NCBI GenBank assembly: GCA_050331455.1
Contig: JBHJGV010000013.1
Location: 1-45,138 of the forward strand
Reading direction: 5' to 3'
Origin: CAYUYV01 sp050331455
GTDB taxonomy: Bacteria; Pseudomonadota; Alphaproteobacteria; JAJFIK01
Length of the DNA stretch: 45,138 bases
The translations under genes were made by a program, and so were the position numbers. Below, piece by piece: positions 1-8,991 of this stretch; position 1 is the stretch's first letter, and each line of letters begins with the position of its first letter. The notes beneath the pieces are model-generated. The model was given only the letters and a program-made list of their open reading frames with translations, was not told the origin of the DNA and searched no databases.

Positions 1-1221
1 CAGTCGGTCCAGGGTGCGGCCCGGCGCTTTCGCCAGGGCCCGCTCCAAACGGCGCAGGCGGTCCTCGCCCTGGCCGATGCGCGCGGCCATGGTCTCGGAG
101 CGCAGGCCGCCCTTCACCCGGTCGAAGCGCGCCTGCCACAGCGCCGCGCCGCTGCGCAGGGCCGTCGCAAGGCGCGAGGACGCATAGTCGAGGCGCTGGC
201 GGGCGGCGGGCACCAGGTCGTCCGCCCTGGGCAATCCGCGGGTGGCGGCCACGAGACGCTGACGCCGGTCGTCGACGCCCCGGGTCAGGCCCCGGACGAG
301 GCGGCGCTCCTTGTCCAGAAGATCGGCGAGCAGCTCCGCACGCACCGGCACGGCCATTTCCGCTGCCGCGGTCGGAGTCGGCGCGCGCCGATCGGCCACG
401 AAATCGATCAATGTCGTGTCGGTCTCGTGGCCGACGGCGGAGATCACGGGGATGGCGCTCGCCGCCACGGCGCGCACCACGGCCTCCTCGTTGAAGGGCC
501 ACAGATCCTCAATGGAGCCGCCGCCGCGCGCGACGATCAGAAGGTCCGGACGCGGTATAGCGCCGCCCGCTTCAAACGTATTGAAGCCGGCCACCGCCTT
601 TGCCACCTGCTCGGCGGCCTGGTCGCCCTGGACCATCACGGGCCAAAGCAGCACCCGGCGGGGAAAGCGGTCATTCAGACGATGGAGAATATCCCGGATG
701 ACCGCGCCCGTGGGCGACGTCACCACCCCGATCACCTCGGGCAGATAGGGCAACGCTTTCTTGCGCGCGTCGTCGAACAGTCCTTCGGCCGCCATCGCCG
801 CCTTGCGCTTTTCAAGAAGCGCCATGAGCGCGCCAACCCCGGCCGGCTCGATCTGCTCGATGACCATCTGGTATTGCGAGCGACCGGGAAACGTCGTCAG
901 GCGGCCCGTCGCCACCACCTCACGCCCCTGTTCGGGGCGGATCTTCAGACGCGGCACCGTGGGCCGCCAGACGACGCCGTTCAGCACGGCCTTTTCATCT
1001 TTGAGGTCCAGATAGACATGGCCGTTGCCGTGGAAAGTCACCCGGCCAACCTCGGCGCGCACCCGCACAAAGGAAAAGGACTGCTCGACCACCTGTTTCA
1101 GCTTGGTGGCCAGCTCGCTGACGGTGAATTCGGGCCGGTTGTCCCCTGTCGCAGGCCTATCGGGCCGATCCTCGGCCCCGTCGGGGGGCTGCGGGGAGCG
1201 GGGTTGGGCGGGTGCCGTCAT
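1..1221 (-). CDS. xseA: Exodeoxyribonuclease VII large subunit (partial, 3' end outside window)
   Basis: Reading the minus strand from the ATG at 1221 gives an open frame of 407 codons that runs off the left edge without a stop, so the C-terminus is missing. An aggag Shine-Dalgarno lies just upstream. After a proline-rich leader of about 28 residues comes the OB-fold nucleic-acid-binding domain (starts EFTVSELATKLKQVVEQ; includes HVYLDLKDEKAVLNGVVW), then the catalytic domain with GVVTSPTGAVIRDILHR, LLIVARGGGSIEDLWPFN and ISAVGHETDTTLIDFVADRR, then the beginning of the helical C-terminal region. In the family, XseA with several XseB subunits degrades single-stranded DNA to acid-soluble oligonucleotides in repair. 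xseB is not visible. It is divergent from purD. The assignment is firm because the conserved family blocks appear in order. Confidence 0.95.
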   Translation of the reverse strand, partial: MTAPAQPRSPQPPDGAEDRPDRPATGDNRPEFTVSELATKLKQVVEQSFSFVRVRAEVGRVTFHGNGHVYLDLKDEKAVLNGVVWRPTVPRLKIRPEQGREVVATGRLTTFPGRSQYQMVIEQIEPAGVGALMALLEKRKAAMAAEGLFDDARKKALPYLPEVIGVVTSPTGAVIRDILHRLNDRFPRRVLLWPVMVQGDQAAEQVAKAVAGFNTFEAGGAIPRPDLLIVARGGGSIEDLWPFNEEAVVRAVAASAIPVISAVGHETDTTLIDFVADRRAPTPTAAAEMAVPVRAELLADLLDKERRLVRGLTRGVDDRRQRLVAATRGLPRADDLVPAARQRLDYASSRLATALRSGAALWQARFDRVKGGLRSETMAARIGQGEDRLRRLERALAKAPGRTLDRL

Positions 1222-1373
1222 GGGTCTCCTAACAGCGCAGTGGGTGGGGTGGGCGCCGGATCCTCGCAGCCCTTGCGGCATCCGGCCGGGCCAAGGATCA
1301 TGATACAGGGATTCCGGTCCGGACGGGCCGCCGCCCGATGACAGGATGGACCATGGAGGGGATGGAGCGGGCC

Positions 1374-2663
1374 ATGAAAGTGCTTGTCTTGGGCTCAGGC
1401 GGACGGGAACACGCCCTGGCGTGGCGCCTGAAGCGCTGTCCCAGCGTGGAGCAGGTGATCGGGGCGCCGGGCAATCCGGGCATGGCCCGGGAGGGGCTGT
1501 GCGATCCCATCGATCCCGCCGATTCCCGCGCCGTCGTCGCCTGTGCCCGGCGCCACAGAGCCGATCTCGTGGTCGTGGGCCCGGAAGTCCCCCTGATCCA
1601 GGGCGTGGCCGACGCCCTGCGCGCCGCGGCGATCCCGGTCGTGGGCCCGAGTGCCTCCGCCGCACGGCTGGAGGGGTCCAAGGCGTTCACCAAGGATCTG
1701 TGCCGGCGCTTCGGCATTCCGACCGCGGCCTCCATGCGCTTTTCCAACAAGGCCCGCGCCCTTGATTATGTGGATGTGCAGCCCTTGCCCGTGGTGATCA
1801 AGGCGGACGGCCTCGCCGCCGGCAAGGGGGTCATCATCGCGGCGACCCGGGCTGAGGCGCGGGCCGCAGTCTCCGACATGCTCGACGGCCGGTTCGGCGC
1901 GGCCAGCGACGCCATCGTCATCGAGGCGTTCCTGCGCGGCGAGGAAGTGAGCTACTTCGCCCTGACCGACGGCCGGGCGATCCTCCCCCTCGGCGCCGCC
2001 CAGGACCACAAACGGGTGGGCAACGATGATACGGGGCCGAACACCGGAGGTATGGGCGCCTATTCCCCGGCCCCCATTTTCGATGCCGCGCTGGAGCAGG
2101 AAACCCTGCGGCGGATCATTCAGCCCACGGTGGAGGGCATGGCCCGCATCGACGCTCCCTATGAAGGCATTCTTTATGCCGGCCTGATGATCACGGACGA
2201 TGGCCCGAAGCTGATCGAATACAATGTCCGTTTCGGCGACCCGGAGACCCAGGCGCTCATGCTCCGGGCCGAGGGCGACCTGGCCCAGGTCCTGGCCCTC
2301 GCCGCCGCCCATCGCCTTGAAGAGGCGTCCCTGTCCTGGAGTGCCTCGGCCGCCATCACGGTGGTCATGGCCGCCGACGGCTATCCCGGGGCCTATGCAA
2401 AGGGCACCGAAATCCGCAATCTGGAGGCAGCGGAAGCGGTGGACGGGGTGACCGTGTTCCACGCCGGCACGCGCACGGAACACGGCACCCTCTTCGCCGT
2501 CGGCGGCCGGGTGCTGAATGTCAGCGCCATCGGCGCGAGCCTCGCCGAGGCGCGGGCCCGGGCCTACCAAGCCGTGGCGCAGATCGACTGGCCGGCCGGC
2601 TTTTGCCGGAGCGACATTGGCTGGCGGGCGCTGAACGACCGGCTCGCCGCCAGCGACCTGTGA
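1374..2663 (+). CDS. purD: Phosphoribosylamine-glycine ligase
   Basis: Cytosolic ATP-grasp enzyme that ligates glycine to 5-phosphoribosylamine in the second step of de novo purine synthesis. The 429-residue product is the usual length. The N-terminal domain begins MKVLVLGSGGREHALAW. The ATP-grasp core shows PVVIKADGLAAGKGV, the loop DHKRVGNDDTGPNTGGMGAY and the metal/substrate block YNVRFGDPETQ. The frame is open from an ATG at 1338, but the ATG at 1374 is preferred: it matches the universal N-terminus and has ggagcgg upstream. Xenologous xseA-purD divergence is common in alphaproteobacteria, so the context is ordinary. Confidence 0.96.
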   Translation: MKVLVLGSGGREHALAWRLKRCPSVEQVIGAPGNPGMAREGLCDPIDPADSRAVVACARRHRADLVVVGPEVPLIQGVADALRAAAIPVVGPSASAARLEGSKAFTKDLCRRFGIPTAASMRFSNKARALDYVDVQPLPVVIKADGLAAGKGVIIAATRAEARAAVSDMLDGRFGAASDAIVIEAFLRGEEVSYFALTDGRAILPLGAAQDHKRVGNDDTGPNTGGMGAYSPAPIFDAALEQETLRRIIQPTVEGMARIDAPYEGILYAGLMITDDGPKLIEYNVRFGDPETQALMLRAEGDLAQVLALAAAHRLEEASLSWSASAAITVVMAADGYPGAYAKGTEIRNLEAAEAVDGVTVFHAGTRTEHGTLFAVGGRVLNVSAIGASLAEARARAYQAVAQIDWPAGFCRSDIGWRALNDRLAASDL

Positions 2664-2755
2664 ACCGGGGGCCTGAAACTGGCAGCCTGAGAACCGGTGA
2701 TCGCAAAGACGACACGACGACGGACGAGAGCAAAAACTGGATCGGGAGGCAGTCC

Positions 2756-3841
2756 ATGACGGAAGCACAATCGCGGCAGGACCTCTTCAGCGGCACCAAA
2801 GACGTGGCCGACATTCACCGCATCGACGAAGGGCGCCTCCACGAATATCTGAGCCAGACCGTGGACGGCTATCGCGGCCCCCTGACGGTGCGCCAATTCA
2901 AGGGCGGCCAGTCCAACCCGACCTACCAGCTCATCACACCCGAAAAGCGCTATGTGCTGCGCCGCAAGCCGCCGGGCAAACTGCTGAAATCGGCCCATGC
3001 CGTAGACCGGGAGTTCAAGGTCATCAGTGCCCTGAATAAGACTGATTTTCCGGTGCCCAAGACCCATGTCCTGTGCGAGGACGAGGCCATTCTCGGCACC
3101 ATGTTTTATGTCATGGATTTCGTTGAAGGGCGGATCTTCTGGGAGGCGACCCTGCCCCAGGTGGACCGGGCTGAACGGGCCCCGATCTATGATGCCATGA
3201 ACGAGACCCTGGCCAGGCTGCACATGACGGATTACCGGGCCATCGGCCTGGAGGATTTCGGCCGGTCCGGCAATTATTTCGCGCGCCAGATTTCCCGCTG
3301 GACGAAACAGTATCAGCTGTCGGAGACGGAAGAGATTGCCGAAATGAACCGGCTCATCGAATGGCTGCCGGAAAACATTCCGGACGATCCGGGCGACAGC
3401 ATCGTCCATGGCGACTACCGCCTCGACAACATGATCCTGCACCCGACCGAGCCCCGGGTTCTCGCCGTCCTGGACTGGGAGCTTTCGACCACCGGCCACC
3501 CCTTGGGCGATTTCACTTACCACCTGCTGCAGTGGCATATGCCCAGTGCGGACGGTTCAGGCACGTCGCTGGTGGAGAACGATCTCGCCGCCCTCGGCAT
3601 CCCCTCCGAGTCCGAGTATGTAAAGGCCTATTGCCGGCGGACTGGCCGGGAGGATATCGGCAACCTCAACTACTACTTCGCCTATAACTTCTTCCGCCTC
3701 GCCGGCATCCTCCAGGGCATTGTCGGGCGGGTGCGCGACGGCACGGCCTCGAGCGACCATGCGGCGCGCAATGCCGAGCAGGTGCGCCCCCTGGCCGAGA
3801 CCGGCTGGCAGTTCGCGGTGGCCGCGGGCGCGCGCCCCTGA
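2756..3841 (+). CDS. APH-fold kinase, ACAD10/11 N-terminal-domain type
   Basis: 361-residue cytosolic kinase of the aminoglycoside phosphotransferase (choline kinase-like) fold. The glycine-rich loop region reads VRQFKGGQSNPTYQLIT, followed by YVLRRKPPGKLLKSAHAVDREF. The catalytic Brenner motif is IVHGDYRLDNMILH and the metal-binding motif is VLDWELSTTGHPLGDF. Start chosen at 2756 because gggagg lies 7 nt upstream; the frame is open from 2603 inside purD. This subfamily forms the N-terminal half of mammalian ACAD10/ACAD11 and is the LvaA type in levulinate catabolism, where it phosphorylates the 4-hydroxyl of 4-hydroxyacyl-CoA. Not a true antibiotic-resistance gene. An ACAD11-type dehydrogenase lies 2.5 kb downstream on the other strand, which supports that role; the substrate is inferred. 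Confidence 0.85.
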   Translation: MTEAQSRQDLFSGTKDVADIHRIDEGRLHEYLSQTVDGYRGPLTVRQFKGGQSNPTYQLITPEKRYVLRRKPPGKLLKSAHAVDREFKVISALNKTDFPVPKTHVLCEDEAILGTMFYVMDFVEGRIFWEATLPQVDRAERAPIYDAMNETLARLHMTDYRAIGLEDFGRSGNYFARQISRWTKQYQLSETEEIAEMNRLIEWLPENIPDDPGDSIVHGDYRLDNMILHPTEPRVLAVLDWELSTTGHPLGDFTYHLLQWHMPSADGSGTSLVENDLAALGIPSESEYVKAYCRRTGREDIGNLNYYFAYNFFRLAGILQGIVGRVRDGTASSDHAARNAEQVRPLAETGWQFAVAAGARP

Positions 3842-3941
3842 GGGCCGCGATGCCGTGACCGATGCCCGGTCATAGGCAGCGGAAAGGAAAGACCCGGCGG
3901 GTCAATCGGGCATTAAGAACACCGCTGCTACACCTGCCGCC

Positions 3942-5600
3942 ATGGACGGGTATGCTTACACCATTACAATGACGGCCAGCGCGGATCCGGTCGTGCACCG
4001 GACCGCCCATGCTCCGGCCCCGGACGAGCCGCAGGCGGATCGTCCGGCGGACGCGCGTCTCGGCGTGAGCCACCTGCCCCACGCCGCGGCCCTGCTGAGC
4101 CCATCCGGCGTCGTGCTCGATCACAACCGGGCCTTCCATGCCCTCCTCTCGGCGAGTCTGGAGCCGCAAAACGACGTGCGTCTCCATGGGACCGCGCTGA
4201 CCGAAGCCCTGACCGCTGCGGATGTCTCGCGCCTTCGTCTGGGTCTCGCCTTCGTGGAGGCGGGCGATCCGGCCCAAGACGCCCGGCTGTCCTTCGCCCT
4301 TAAACTGCGACCGGGCGGCACGGAGGGCGCCCAGATCTGGCTCGAAGCCCGGCCCGTCGATACCACCCATTGGCTTGCGCATCTTTATCCGGATCATCCG
4401 GTCCTCTCCCATGGTCTGGCCGCCCATGGCGGTGACGGCGCGGCCTTGATCACGACGGATGGCCGCATCCGGGCCCTGACGGCCGCGAGCGCGCGCTTCT
4501 TGGCGGCCGACCCAATCCATCTGGTGGACGAGCCCTTCACCAACCTTGCCGCGCCGCAGGATCGCGCCGCCCTTCATGAGGCCATGGCCATGGCCCTGGC
4601 GCACCCGTCCGAGGCGCGGGAAACCCCGCTGGTGACCTTTACCCTGTGCTGGGGTGGCACGGAGCGTGCCTGTCTCGCGACCCGACTGGTGCCTTTGGCC
4701 CGGTATAACGGCGGACACGGAGGATATGATGGCGGCGCCATTGCCCTCTTGCGGGACATGGCGGGCCTGAAGGCACTCGAGGGTGAGCGTGATACGGCCA
4801 TTCAATCGGCGGAACAGGCGAGCCAGACCAAATCCCGCTTCCTGGCCGGGATGAGCCATGAACTGCGCACGCCCCTCAACGCCATCATCGGCTTTTCCGA
4901 TATTCTGCAGCAGGAAATGTTCGGCCCCCTGGGCAATGAGCGGTATCAGGAATATATCGGGCTGATCCGCGACAGCGGCCTTGCCATGCTGCAACTCGTC
5001 ACCGACATTCTGGATCTCGCCCGGATCGAAACCGGGCGCTATGCCCTGCGCGTCGAACCGGTCAATACGGGCCAATTGATCACGGCGGAAATGGAAAAGT
5101 GGCGCAAGCGCGCAGCCCTGAAGGAGGTCGCGGTGGATGCAGCCCTCCCGCCGGTGCCGCCGGTTCTCCATGCCGACCGTCTGGCCCTGTCACAAATCCT
5201 GACCAATCTCATGTCGAACGCCGTCAAATACACCGACAGCGGCGGACGGGTGACCGTGGCCGCGGAGGAATTGGGCGATGCGGTCAATATCGTGGTCATG
5301 GATACGGGCGCGGGGATCCAGCCCGATCTCCTGCCCAAGCTGGGGCGACCCTTCGAGCAAATGGTCGCCGAGACCAGCAACACGGGTGCCGGAAACGGCA
5401 TTGGCCTCGCCCTGGTCCATGCCCTGGCCAAGCTGCACCAGGGCACGGTGACCATCGACAGCACCGTCGGTGAAGGCACCATCGTGACCGTGCGCCTGCC
5501 CCGCGAGGTGAGCCGGCCCCAGGAGGATCAATCCGGGGACGGCTCACCCGGTGAGGACGGGACGCCCGCGGCGCAAGGACCGGGCAGCGCGGCGGCCTGA
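3942..5600 (+). CDS. PAS-like sensor histidine kinase (orphan)
   Basis: 552-residue histidine kinase. Residues about 40-270 form two degenerate PAS-like segments (LLSPSGVVLDHNRAFHALL and ALITTDGRIRALTAASARFL). A helix/coiled coil leads to the HisKA dimerisation domain with phospho-acceptor His306 in FLAGMSHELRTPLNAIIGF, then the HATPase_c domain with N-box LTNLMSNAVKYTDSGGRV, G1 box VVMDTGAGIQ and G2 NGIGLALVHALAK. No transmembrane segment is evident, so it is probably cytosolic. The HisKA block containing FGPLGNERYQEYIGLI is the DivJ/PleC/PdhS-like type common in alphaproteobacteria. No response regulator is adjacent. No clear ribosome-binding site decides the start; Met10 at 3969 is an alternative. 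A similar kinase lies at 33242. Confidence 0.9.
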   Translation: MDGYAYTITMTASADPVVHRTAHAPAPDEPQADRPADARLGVSHLPHAAALLSPSGVVLDHNRAFHALLSASLEPQNDVRLHGTALTEALTAADVSRLRLGLAFVEAGDPAQDARLSFALKLRPGGTEGAQIWLEARPVDTTHWLAHLYPDHPVLSHGLAAHGGDGAALITTDGRIRALTAASARFLAADPIHLVDEPFTNLAAPQDRAALHEAMAMALAHPSEARETPLVTFTLCWGGTERACLATRLVPLARYNGGHGGYDGGAIALLRDMAGLKALEGERDTAIQSAEQASQTKSRFLAGMSHELRTPLNAIIGFSDILQQEMFGPLGNERYQEYIGLIRDSGLAMLQLVTDILDLARIETGRYALRVEPVNTGQLITAEMEKWRKRAALKEVAVDAALPPVPPVLHADRLALSQILTNLMSNAVKYTDSGGRVTVAAEELGDAVNIVVMDTGAGIQPDLLPKLGRPFEQMVAETSNTGAGNGIGLALVHALAKLHQGTVTIDSTVGEGTIVTVRLPREVSRPQEDQSGDGSPGEDGTPAAQGPGSAAA

Positions 5601-5616
5601 CATCACGCTTGGTGGG

Positions 5617-6264
5617 TCAGGCCCGCTGGGCCTCCTGATAGGCCTTCAGGGCTTCGGCGAGTTCGCCTTGCGCTTTTTGCATCGGGGGATGCCGCGTGAT
5701 GGCCTCGTAGTAAGCGCTGGCCCGGGGCGCCTTGGTCATGGGATCGCCGAGCAGGGGCCCGATCGCCTTCAGGAAGAACAGGACCGGCATGAGGCTGGCA
5801 TCGGCCATGGTCATGCGTCCGTGTACAGCGTAACCGTCCTCGCCGATCACGCTCTCCAGATAGGCAAGGCCCGTCGCAAGGTCCGCCGACGCATCGGCCG
5901 CCACGGCCTCCACCCGATTTGCCGGATTGAGCTGCGCGAACAGCCGGGCGAGCGGCGCCATGACATAGACATCGCCGATGCGGGCCACCATGCGGGTCCG
6001 GGCACGCTCCTCCGGCGTGTCGCCGAGCAGGGACGGCCCCTTGCCCTCAGCCGCCGCCAGATCCTCAAGATATTCGCAAATGGTTTCGGATTCGGCGAGG
6101 CGCATCGTGCCGGTGTCGAGGCAGGGTACCTTGGCGGTCGGCGTGATGGTGGCATAGCTGCCATCCGTCGGCGGGCTGACGACCTCCAGCGGCATGCCCT
6201 TGAGGTCAGCGACGATGCGCACCCGCGCGGTAAAGGGCGACAGGTTCGAGTTATAGAGTTTCAT
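5617..6264 (-). CDS. Glutathione S-transferase family protein
   Basis: 215-residue thioredoxin-fold/GST protein starting MKLYNSNLSPFTARVRIV, with gaggaagg upstream of the ATG at 6264 (the frame stays open to 6339). The N-terminal domain carries the glutathione-contact segments TAKVPCLDTG (cis-Pro) and LAESETICEYLEDL. The C-terminal all-helical domain follows from about residue 85 and includes GRMTMADASLMPVLFFLK, the usual GST helix-6 region. A Ser at the N-terminal active-site position (NLSPF) suggests a Ser-type GST. It converges with the histidine kinase and follows the ACAD11-type dehydrogenase on the same strand, but a strong hairpin at 6339-6369 separates the two. Substrate unknown. Confidence 0.85.
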   Translation of the reverse strand: MKLYNSNLSPFTARVRIVADLKGMPLEVVSPPTDGSYATITPTAKVPCLDTGTMRLAESETICEYLEDLAAAEGKGPSLLGDTPEERARTRMVARIGDVYVMAPLARLFAQLNPANRVEAVAADASADLATGLAYLESVIGEDGYAVHGRMTMADASLMPVLFFLKAIGPLLGDPMTKAPRASAYYEAITRHPPMQKAQGELAEALKAYQEAQRA

Positions 6265-6338
6265 GATGGGTTTTCCTTCCTCGGAAGATTGCCCGGGCCC
6301 GACGCCAAGCGGGTCGGGGGAGCCGGCCCGGAAATGCA

Positions 6339-6369
6339 AACAGCACCGGCGATGACCGCCGGTGCTGTT
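6339..6369 (-). terminator. Rho-independent terminator-like hairpin after the ACAD11-type gene
   Basis: A perfect 13-bp stem (6339-6351 with 6357-6369) and a 5-nt loop lie 27 bp past the dehydrogenase stop. In the minus-strand transcript the stem is followed by a short, broken U tract. It should separate this gene from the downstream GST gene. Confidence 0.65.
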
Positions 6370-6395
6370 CCACCATAGCCGTTCTCAGGCGCCCG

Positions 6396-7634
6396 TTAAG
6401 CCTGGGCGCCCTTCTGCTGGAGCCGCTCCATGTGCTTCTTGAACTCAAGACGCGCAATGGTGCGGTTATGGACTTCGTCCGGGCCATCGGCCAGACGCAG
6501 GGTCCGGATATTGGCGTAGAGCTTCGCGAGGCCGAAATCCTTCGTCACACCGCCTCCGCCATGGGCCTGGATGGCATCGTCGATGACCTGGAGGGCGACC
6601 CGGGGGGCCGCCACCTTGATCATCGCGATCTCGCCGCGGGCCACCTTGTTGCCCACGGTGTCCATCATATAGGCGGCCTTGAGCGTCAGCAGACGGCACA
6701 TCTCGATATTGGTCCGCGCTTCGCCGACCCGCTGTTCCCACACGGAATGCTCGAACACCTTCTTACCGAAGGCTTCCCGGGTCAGCAAACGCTCGCACAT
6801 TTTCTCAAGCGCCACTTCCGCGGCGCCGATGGTGCGCATGCAGTGGTGGATCCGCCCCGGGCCAAGGCGCCCCTGGGCGATCTCGAACCCGCGGCCTTCG
6901 CCGAGGATCATGTTTTCGACCGGCACCCGGACATTGTCGAGGATCACTTCGGCATGGCCGTGGGGGGCGTCGTCAAAACCGAAGACAGGCAGCATGCGCT
7001 GGACCTTGACGCCCGGCGTGCCGGCCGGCACCAGGATCTGGGACTGCTGGGCATGGGCCGGGGCGGACGGATCCGTCTTGCCCATGACGATATAAACTTG
7101 GCAGCGCGGATCGCCCACGCCCGAGGACCACCACTTGCGTCCGTTGATGACATAATGGTCGCCGTCCCGGGTGATGCGGGTCTGGATGTTCGTGGCATCG
7201 GAGGAGGCGACTTCCGGCTCGGTCATGAGGAAGGCGGAACGGATTTCCCCTTCGAGCAAGGGCTTCAACCACTGCTCCTGCTGCTGCTTCGTGCCGTAAC
7301 GGATCAACACTTCCATATTCCCCGTGTCGGGGGCGGAGCAGTTGAAAACCTCAGAGGCGAAGCCAATCCGGCCCATGATTTCGGCAAGCGGAGCGTATTC
7401 GAGATTGGTCAGGCCCGCGCCCAGGTCGCTTTCGGGCAGAAACATGTTCCACAGGCCCTGCGCCTTGGCTTTCGCCTTAAGCTCTTCGAGCACCGGCACG
7501 ACCTGCCAGCGATTGGTCCCGAAGCTTTCCATCTGGCGGTCATAGGTGTCGACGGCCGGTTCCACATGGGCAGCGATAAACTGCTGGACGCGCTCCATCC
7601 AGTATTTGGTCTTTTCGCTGTGTTCGAAAATCAT
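6396..7634 (-). CDS. Acyl-CoA dehydrogenase, ACAD10/11 C-terminal-domain type
   Basis: 412-residue FAD flavoenzyme beginning MIFEHSEKTKYWMERVQQF. Diagnostic blocks are EVFNCSAPDTGNMEVL, FLMTEPEVASSDATNIQTRI (FAD/substrate loop), INGRKWWSSGVGDPRC, LGEGRGFEIAQGRLGPGRIH and the C-terminal IRTLRLADGPDEVHNRTIA with the late Glu position. This set is close to the dehydrogenase half of mammalian ACAD11. Bacterial relatives (LvaC-type) act on 4-phosphorylated acyl-CoA, removing phosphate and rearranging to a 3-hydroxyacyl-CoA precursor for beta-oxidation. The partner kinase type is encoded at 2756. The enzyme should be cytosolic. The exact substrate is inferred from family and neighbourhood. Confidence 0.92.
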   Translation of the reverse strand: MIFEHSEKTKYWMERVQQFIAAHVEPAVDTYDRQMESFGTNRWQVVPVLEELKAKAKAQGLWNMFLPESDLGAGLTNLEYAPLAEIMGRIGFASEVFNCSAPDTGNMEVLIRYGTKQQQEQWLKPLLEGEIRSAFLMTEPEVASSDATNIQTRITRDGDHYVINGRKWWSSGVGDPRCQVYIVMGKTDPSAPAHAQQSQILVPAGTPGVKVQRMLPVFGFDDAPHGHAEVILDNVRVPVENMILGEGRGFEIAQGRLGPGRIHHCMRTIGAAEVALEKMCERLLTREAFGKKVFEHSVWEQRVGEARTNIEMCRLLTLKAAYMMDTVGNKVARGEIAMIKVAAPRVALQVIDDAIQAHGGGGVTKDFGLAKLYANIRTLRLADGPDEVHNRTIARLEFKKHMERLQQKGAQA

Positions 7635-7714
7635 CGGTTGAAGATCCTCCCTCGAGAACGTTCTGTGGTGCGATATGGTTCACCGCGAAAGCCTAGCCCC
7701 TTCGATCCAGTCCG

Positions 7715-8185
7715 TCACGCGCCCGCACGTCGCGCTCGAAAGAAGGCCTTGAGCAGGATCGCAGACTCTTCGGCGCCGGGCCCTTTGACGACCAGGGGCC
7801 GATGATGGCAGGTGGGCTGCTCGAAAAAGCGGGGGCCATGGCCGACTGCCCCCCCCTTGGGATCGTCTGCGCCGTAAATGATCCGGGCGATGCGCGCATG
7901 GGCGATGGCGCCGGCGCACATGGCGCAGGGCTCCAGGCTCGACACCAGAACCGACCCGACGAGCCGCTCGCTGTTCAAGGCTCGGGCGGCTGCACGAATG
8001 ACAAGGATTTCCGCATGGGCTGTGGGATCAACCCGCTCCACAATCCGGTTGCCGTCCTCGGCGATCACCGTACCGTCCGCCCCGGCGAGCACCGCCCCGA
8101 CGGGGACCTCCCCGCGCCGGGCGGCCGCTTCTGCCTGGGCCAGGGCCCGGGCCATCAGAGCCTCGATGGTTGCTGGATCATCCAT
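7715..8185 (-). CDS. tadA: tRNA-specific adenosine deaminase
   Basis: 156-residue zinc deaminase that converts A34 to inosine in the tRNA-Arg(ACG) wobble position. Zinc ligands and the catalytic Glu are visible: His57 and Glu59 in TAHAEILVIRAAARALN, Cys87 and Cys90 in LEPCAMCAGAIAHARI. The following YGADDPKGGAVGH and HHRPLVVKG are typical of TadA rather than of cytidine or guanine deaminases. The start at 8185 (MDDPATIEALMARAL) gives normal length; the frame remains open upstream but overlaps the divergent pseudouridine synthase. Divergent tadA and rsuA/rluB-type genes are a common alphaproteobacterial arrangement. Confidence 0.95.
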   Translation of the reverse strand: MDDPATIEALMARALAQAEAAARRGEVPVGAVLAGADGTVIAEDGNRIVERVDPTAHAEILVIRAAARALNSERLVGSVLVSSLEPCAMCAGAIAHARIARIIYGADDPKGGAVGHGPRFFEQPTCHHRPLVVKGPGAEESAILLKAFFRARRAGA

Positions 8186-8223
8186 GGCGGCACGGTGCAC
8201 GCCGCTTCGGGCCGGAGCAAGCC

Positions 8224-8973
8224 ATGAGCGCGGAGACGGAAAGCGGCGGCGAGCGCATCGCCAAGGTGCTGTCCCGTGCGGGCTTGTGCTCGCGGCGGGA
8301 GGCGGAACGGTGGATCGCCGAGGGGCGGGTGCGCGTGAACGGAACCCTGTTGGACACGCCAGCACGACGCATCGGGGACACGGACCGCGTGACCGTGGAC
8401 GGCGCCCCCCTGCCCGACCGTCAGACCACCCGGCTTTGGCGCTACCACAAGCCCGTCGGCCTCGTGACGACCCATAAGGATCCGGAAGGCCGGCGCACGG
8501 TGTTCGACGCTCTGCCGGAGGACATGCCCCGGGTCATCTCCATCGGACGGCTCGACATTACTTCAGAGGGGCTCCTGCTCCTGACCAATGACGGAACCCT
8601 CGCCCGCCGCCTGGAGTTGCCCGCTACGGGTTGGCTGCGCCGTTACCGGGTGCGCGTGTTCGGCAAGGTCGAGGAAAAGGAATTGGAGCCATTGACGGCA
8701 GGCGTCTCAATCGACGGGGTGATCCATAAGGCCGCGTCGGCAAAGCTCGACCGGACCCAGGGCAACAATGCCTGGCTGACCATTGCACTGCGCGAGGGCA
8801 AGAACCGGGAAGTCCGCAAGCTGATGGAAGTGTTGGGCCTTCGGGTGAACCGCCTGATCCGATTGTCCTACGGACCGTTTCAGCTCGGCGATCTCAAGCC
8901 GGGCACCTTGGCCGAAGTGTCCGGCAAGGTGCTGCGCGAGCAGTTGGGGCGCGGCCAGGGCAAGGGGGCCTGA
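8224..8973 (+). CDS. RsuA/RluB-family rRNA pseudouridine synthase
   Basis: 249-residue protein. An N-terminal S4 RNA-binding domain (RIAKVLSRAGLCSRREAERW, IAEGRVRVNG) is followed by the pseudouridine synthase domain with YHKPVGLVTTHKDPEGR, the catalytic-Asp motif SIGRLDITSEGLLLLTNDG and REGKNREVRKLMEVLGLRV. It isomerises a specific uridine in ribosomal RNA. RluB (23S U2605) is the most likely subgroup, but RsuA and RluE share these motifs, so no symbol is given. The start at 8224 has ggag 7 nt upstream and leaves only 38 bp to the divergent tadA start. Confidence 0.93.
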   Translation: MSAETESGGERIAKVLSRAGLCSRREAERWIAEGRVRVNGTLLDTPARRIGDTDRVTVDGAPLPDRQTTRLWRYHKPVGLVTTHKDPEGRRTVFDALPEDMPRVISIGRLDITSEGLLLLTNDGTLARRLELPATGWLRRYRVRVFGKVEEKELEPLTAGVSIDGVIHKAASAKLDRTQGNNAWLTIALREGKNREVRKLMEVLGLRVNRLIRLSYGPFQLGDLKPGTLAEVSGKVLREQLGRGQGKGA

Positions 8974-8991
8974 CCGCGCGCCGAACCGGTC

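Noticed and set aside
1395..2768. A 457-codon minus-strand frame opposite purD
   Set aside because: purD is unambiguous on the plus strand and this frame has no recognisable domain.
2756..3841. Calling the APH-fold kinase an aminoglycoside resistance gene
   Set aside because: The sequence follows the ACAD10/11-type kinase pattern, and an ACAD11-type dehydrogenase is nearby; no feature suggests drug resistance.
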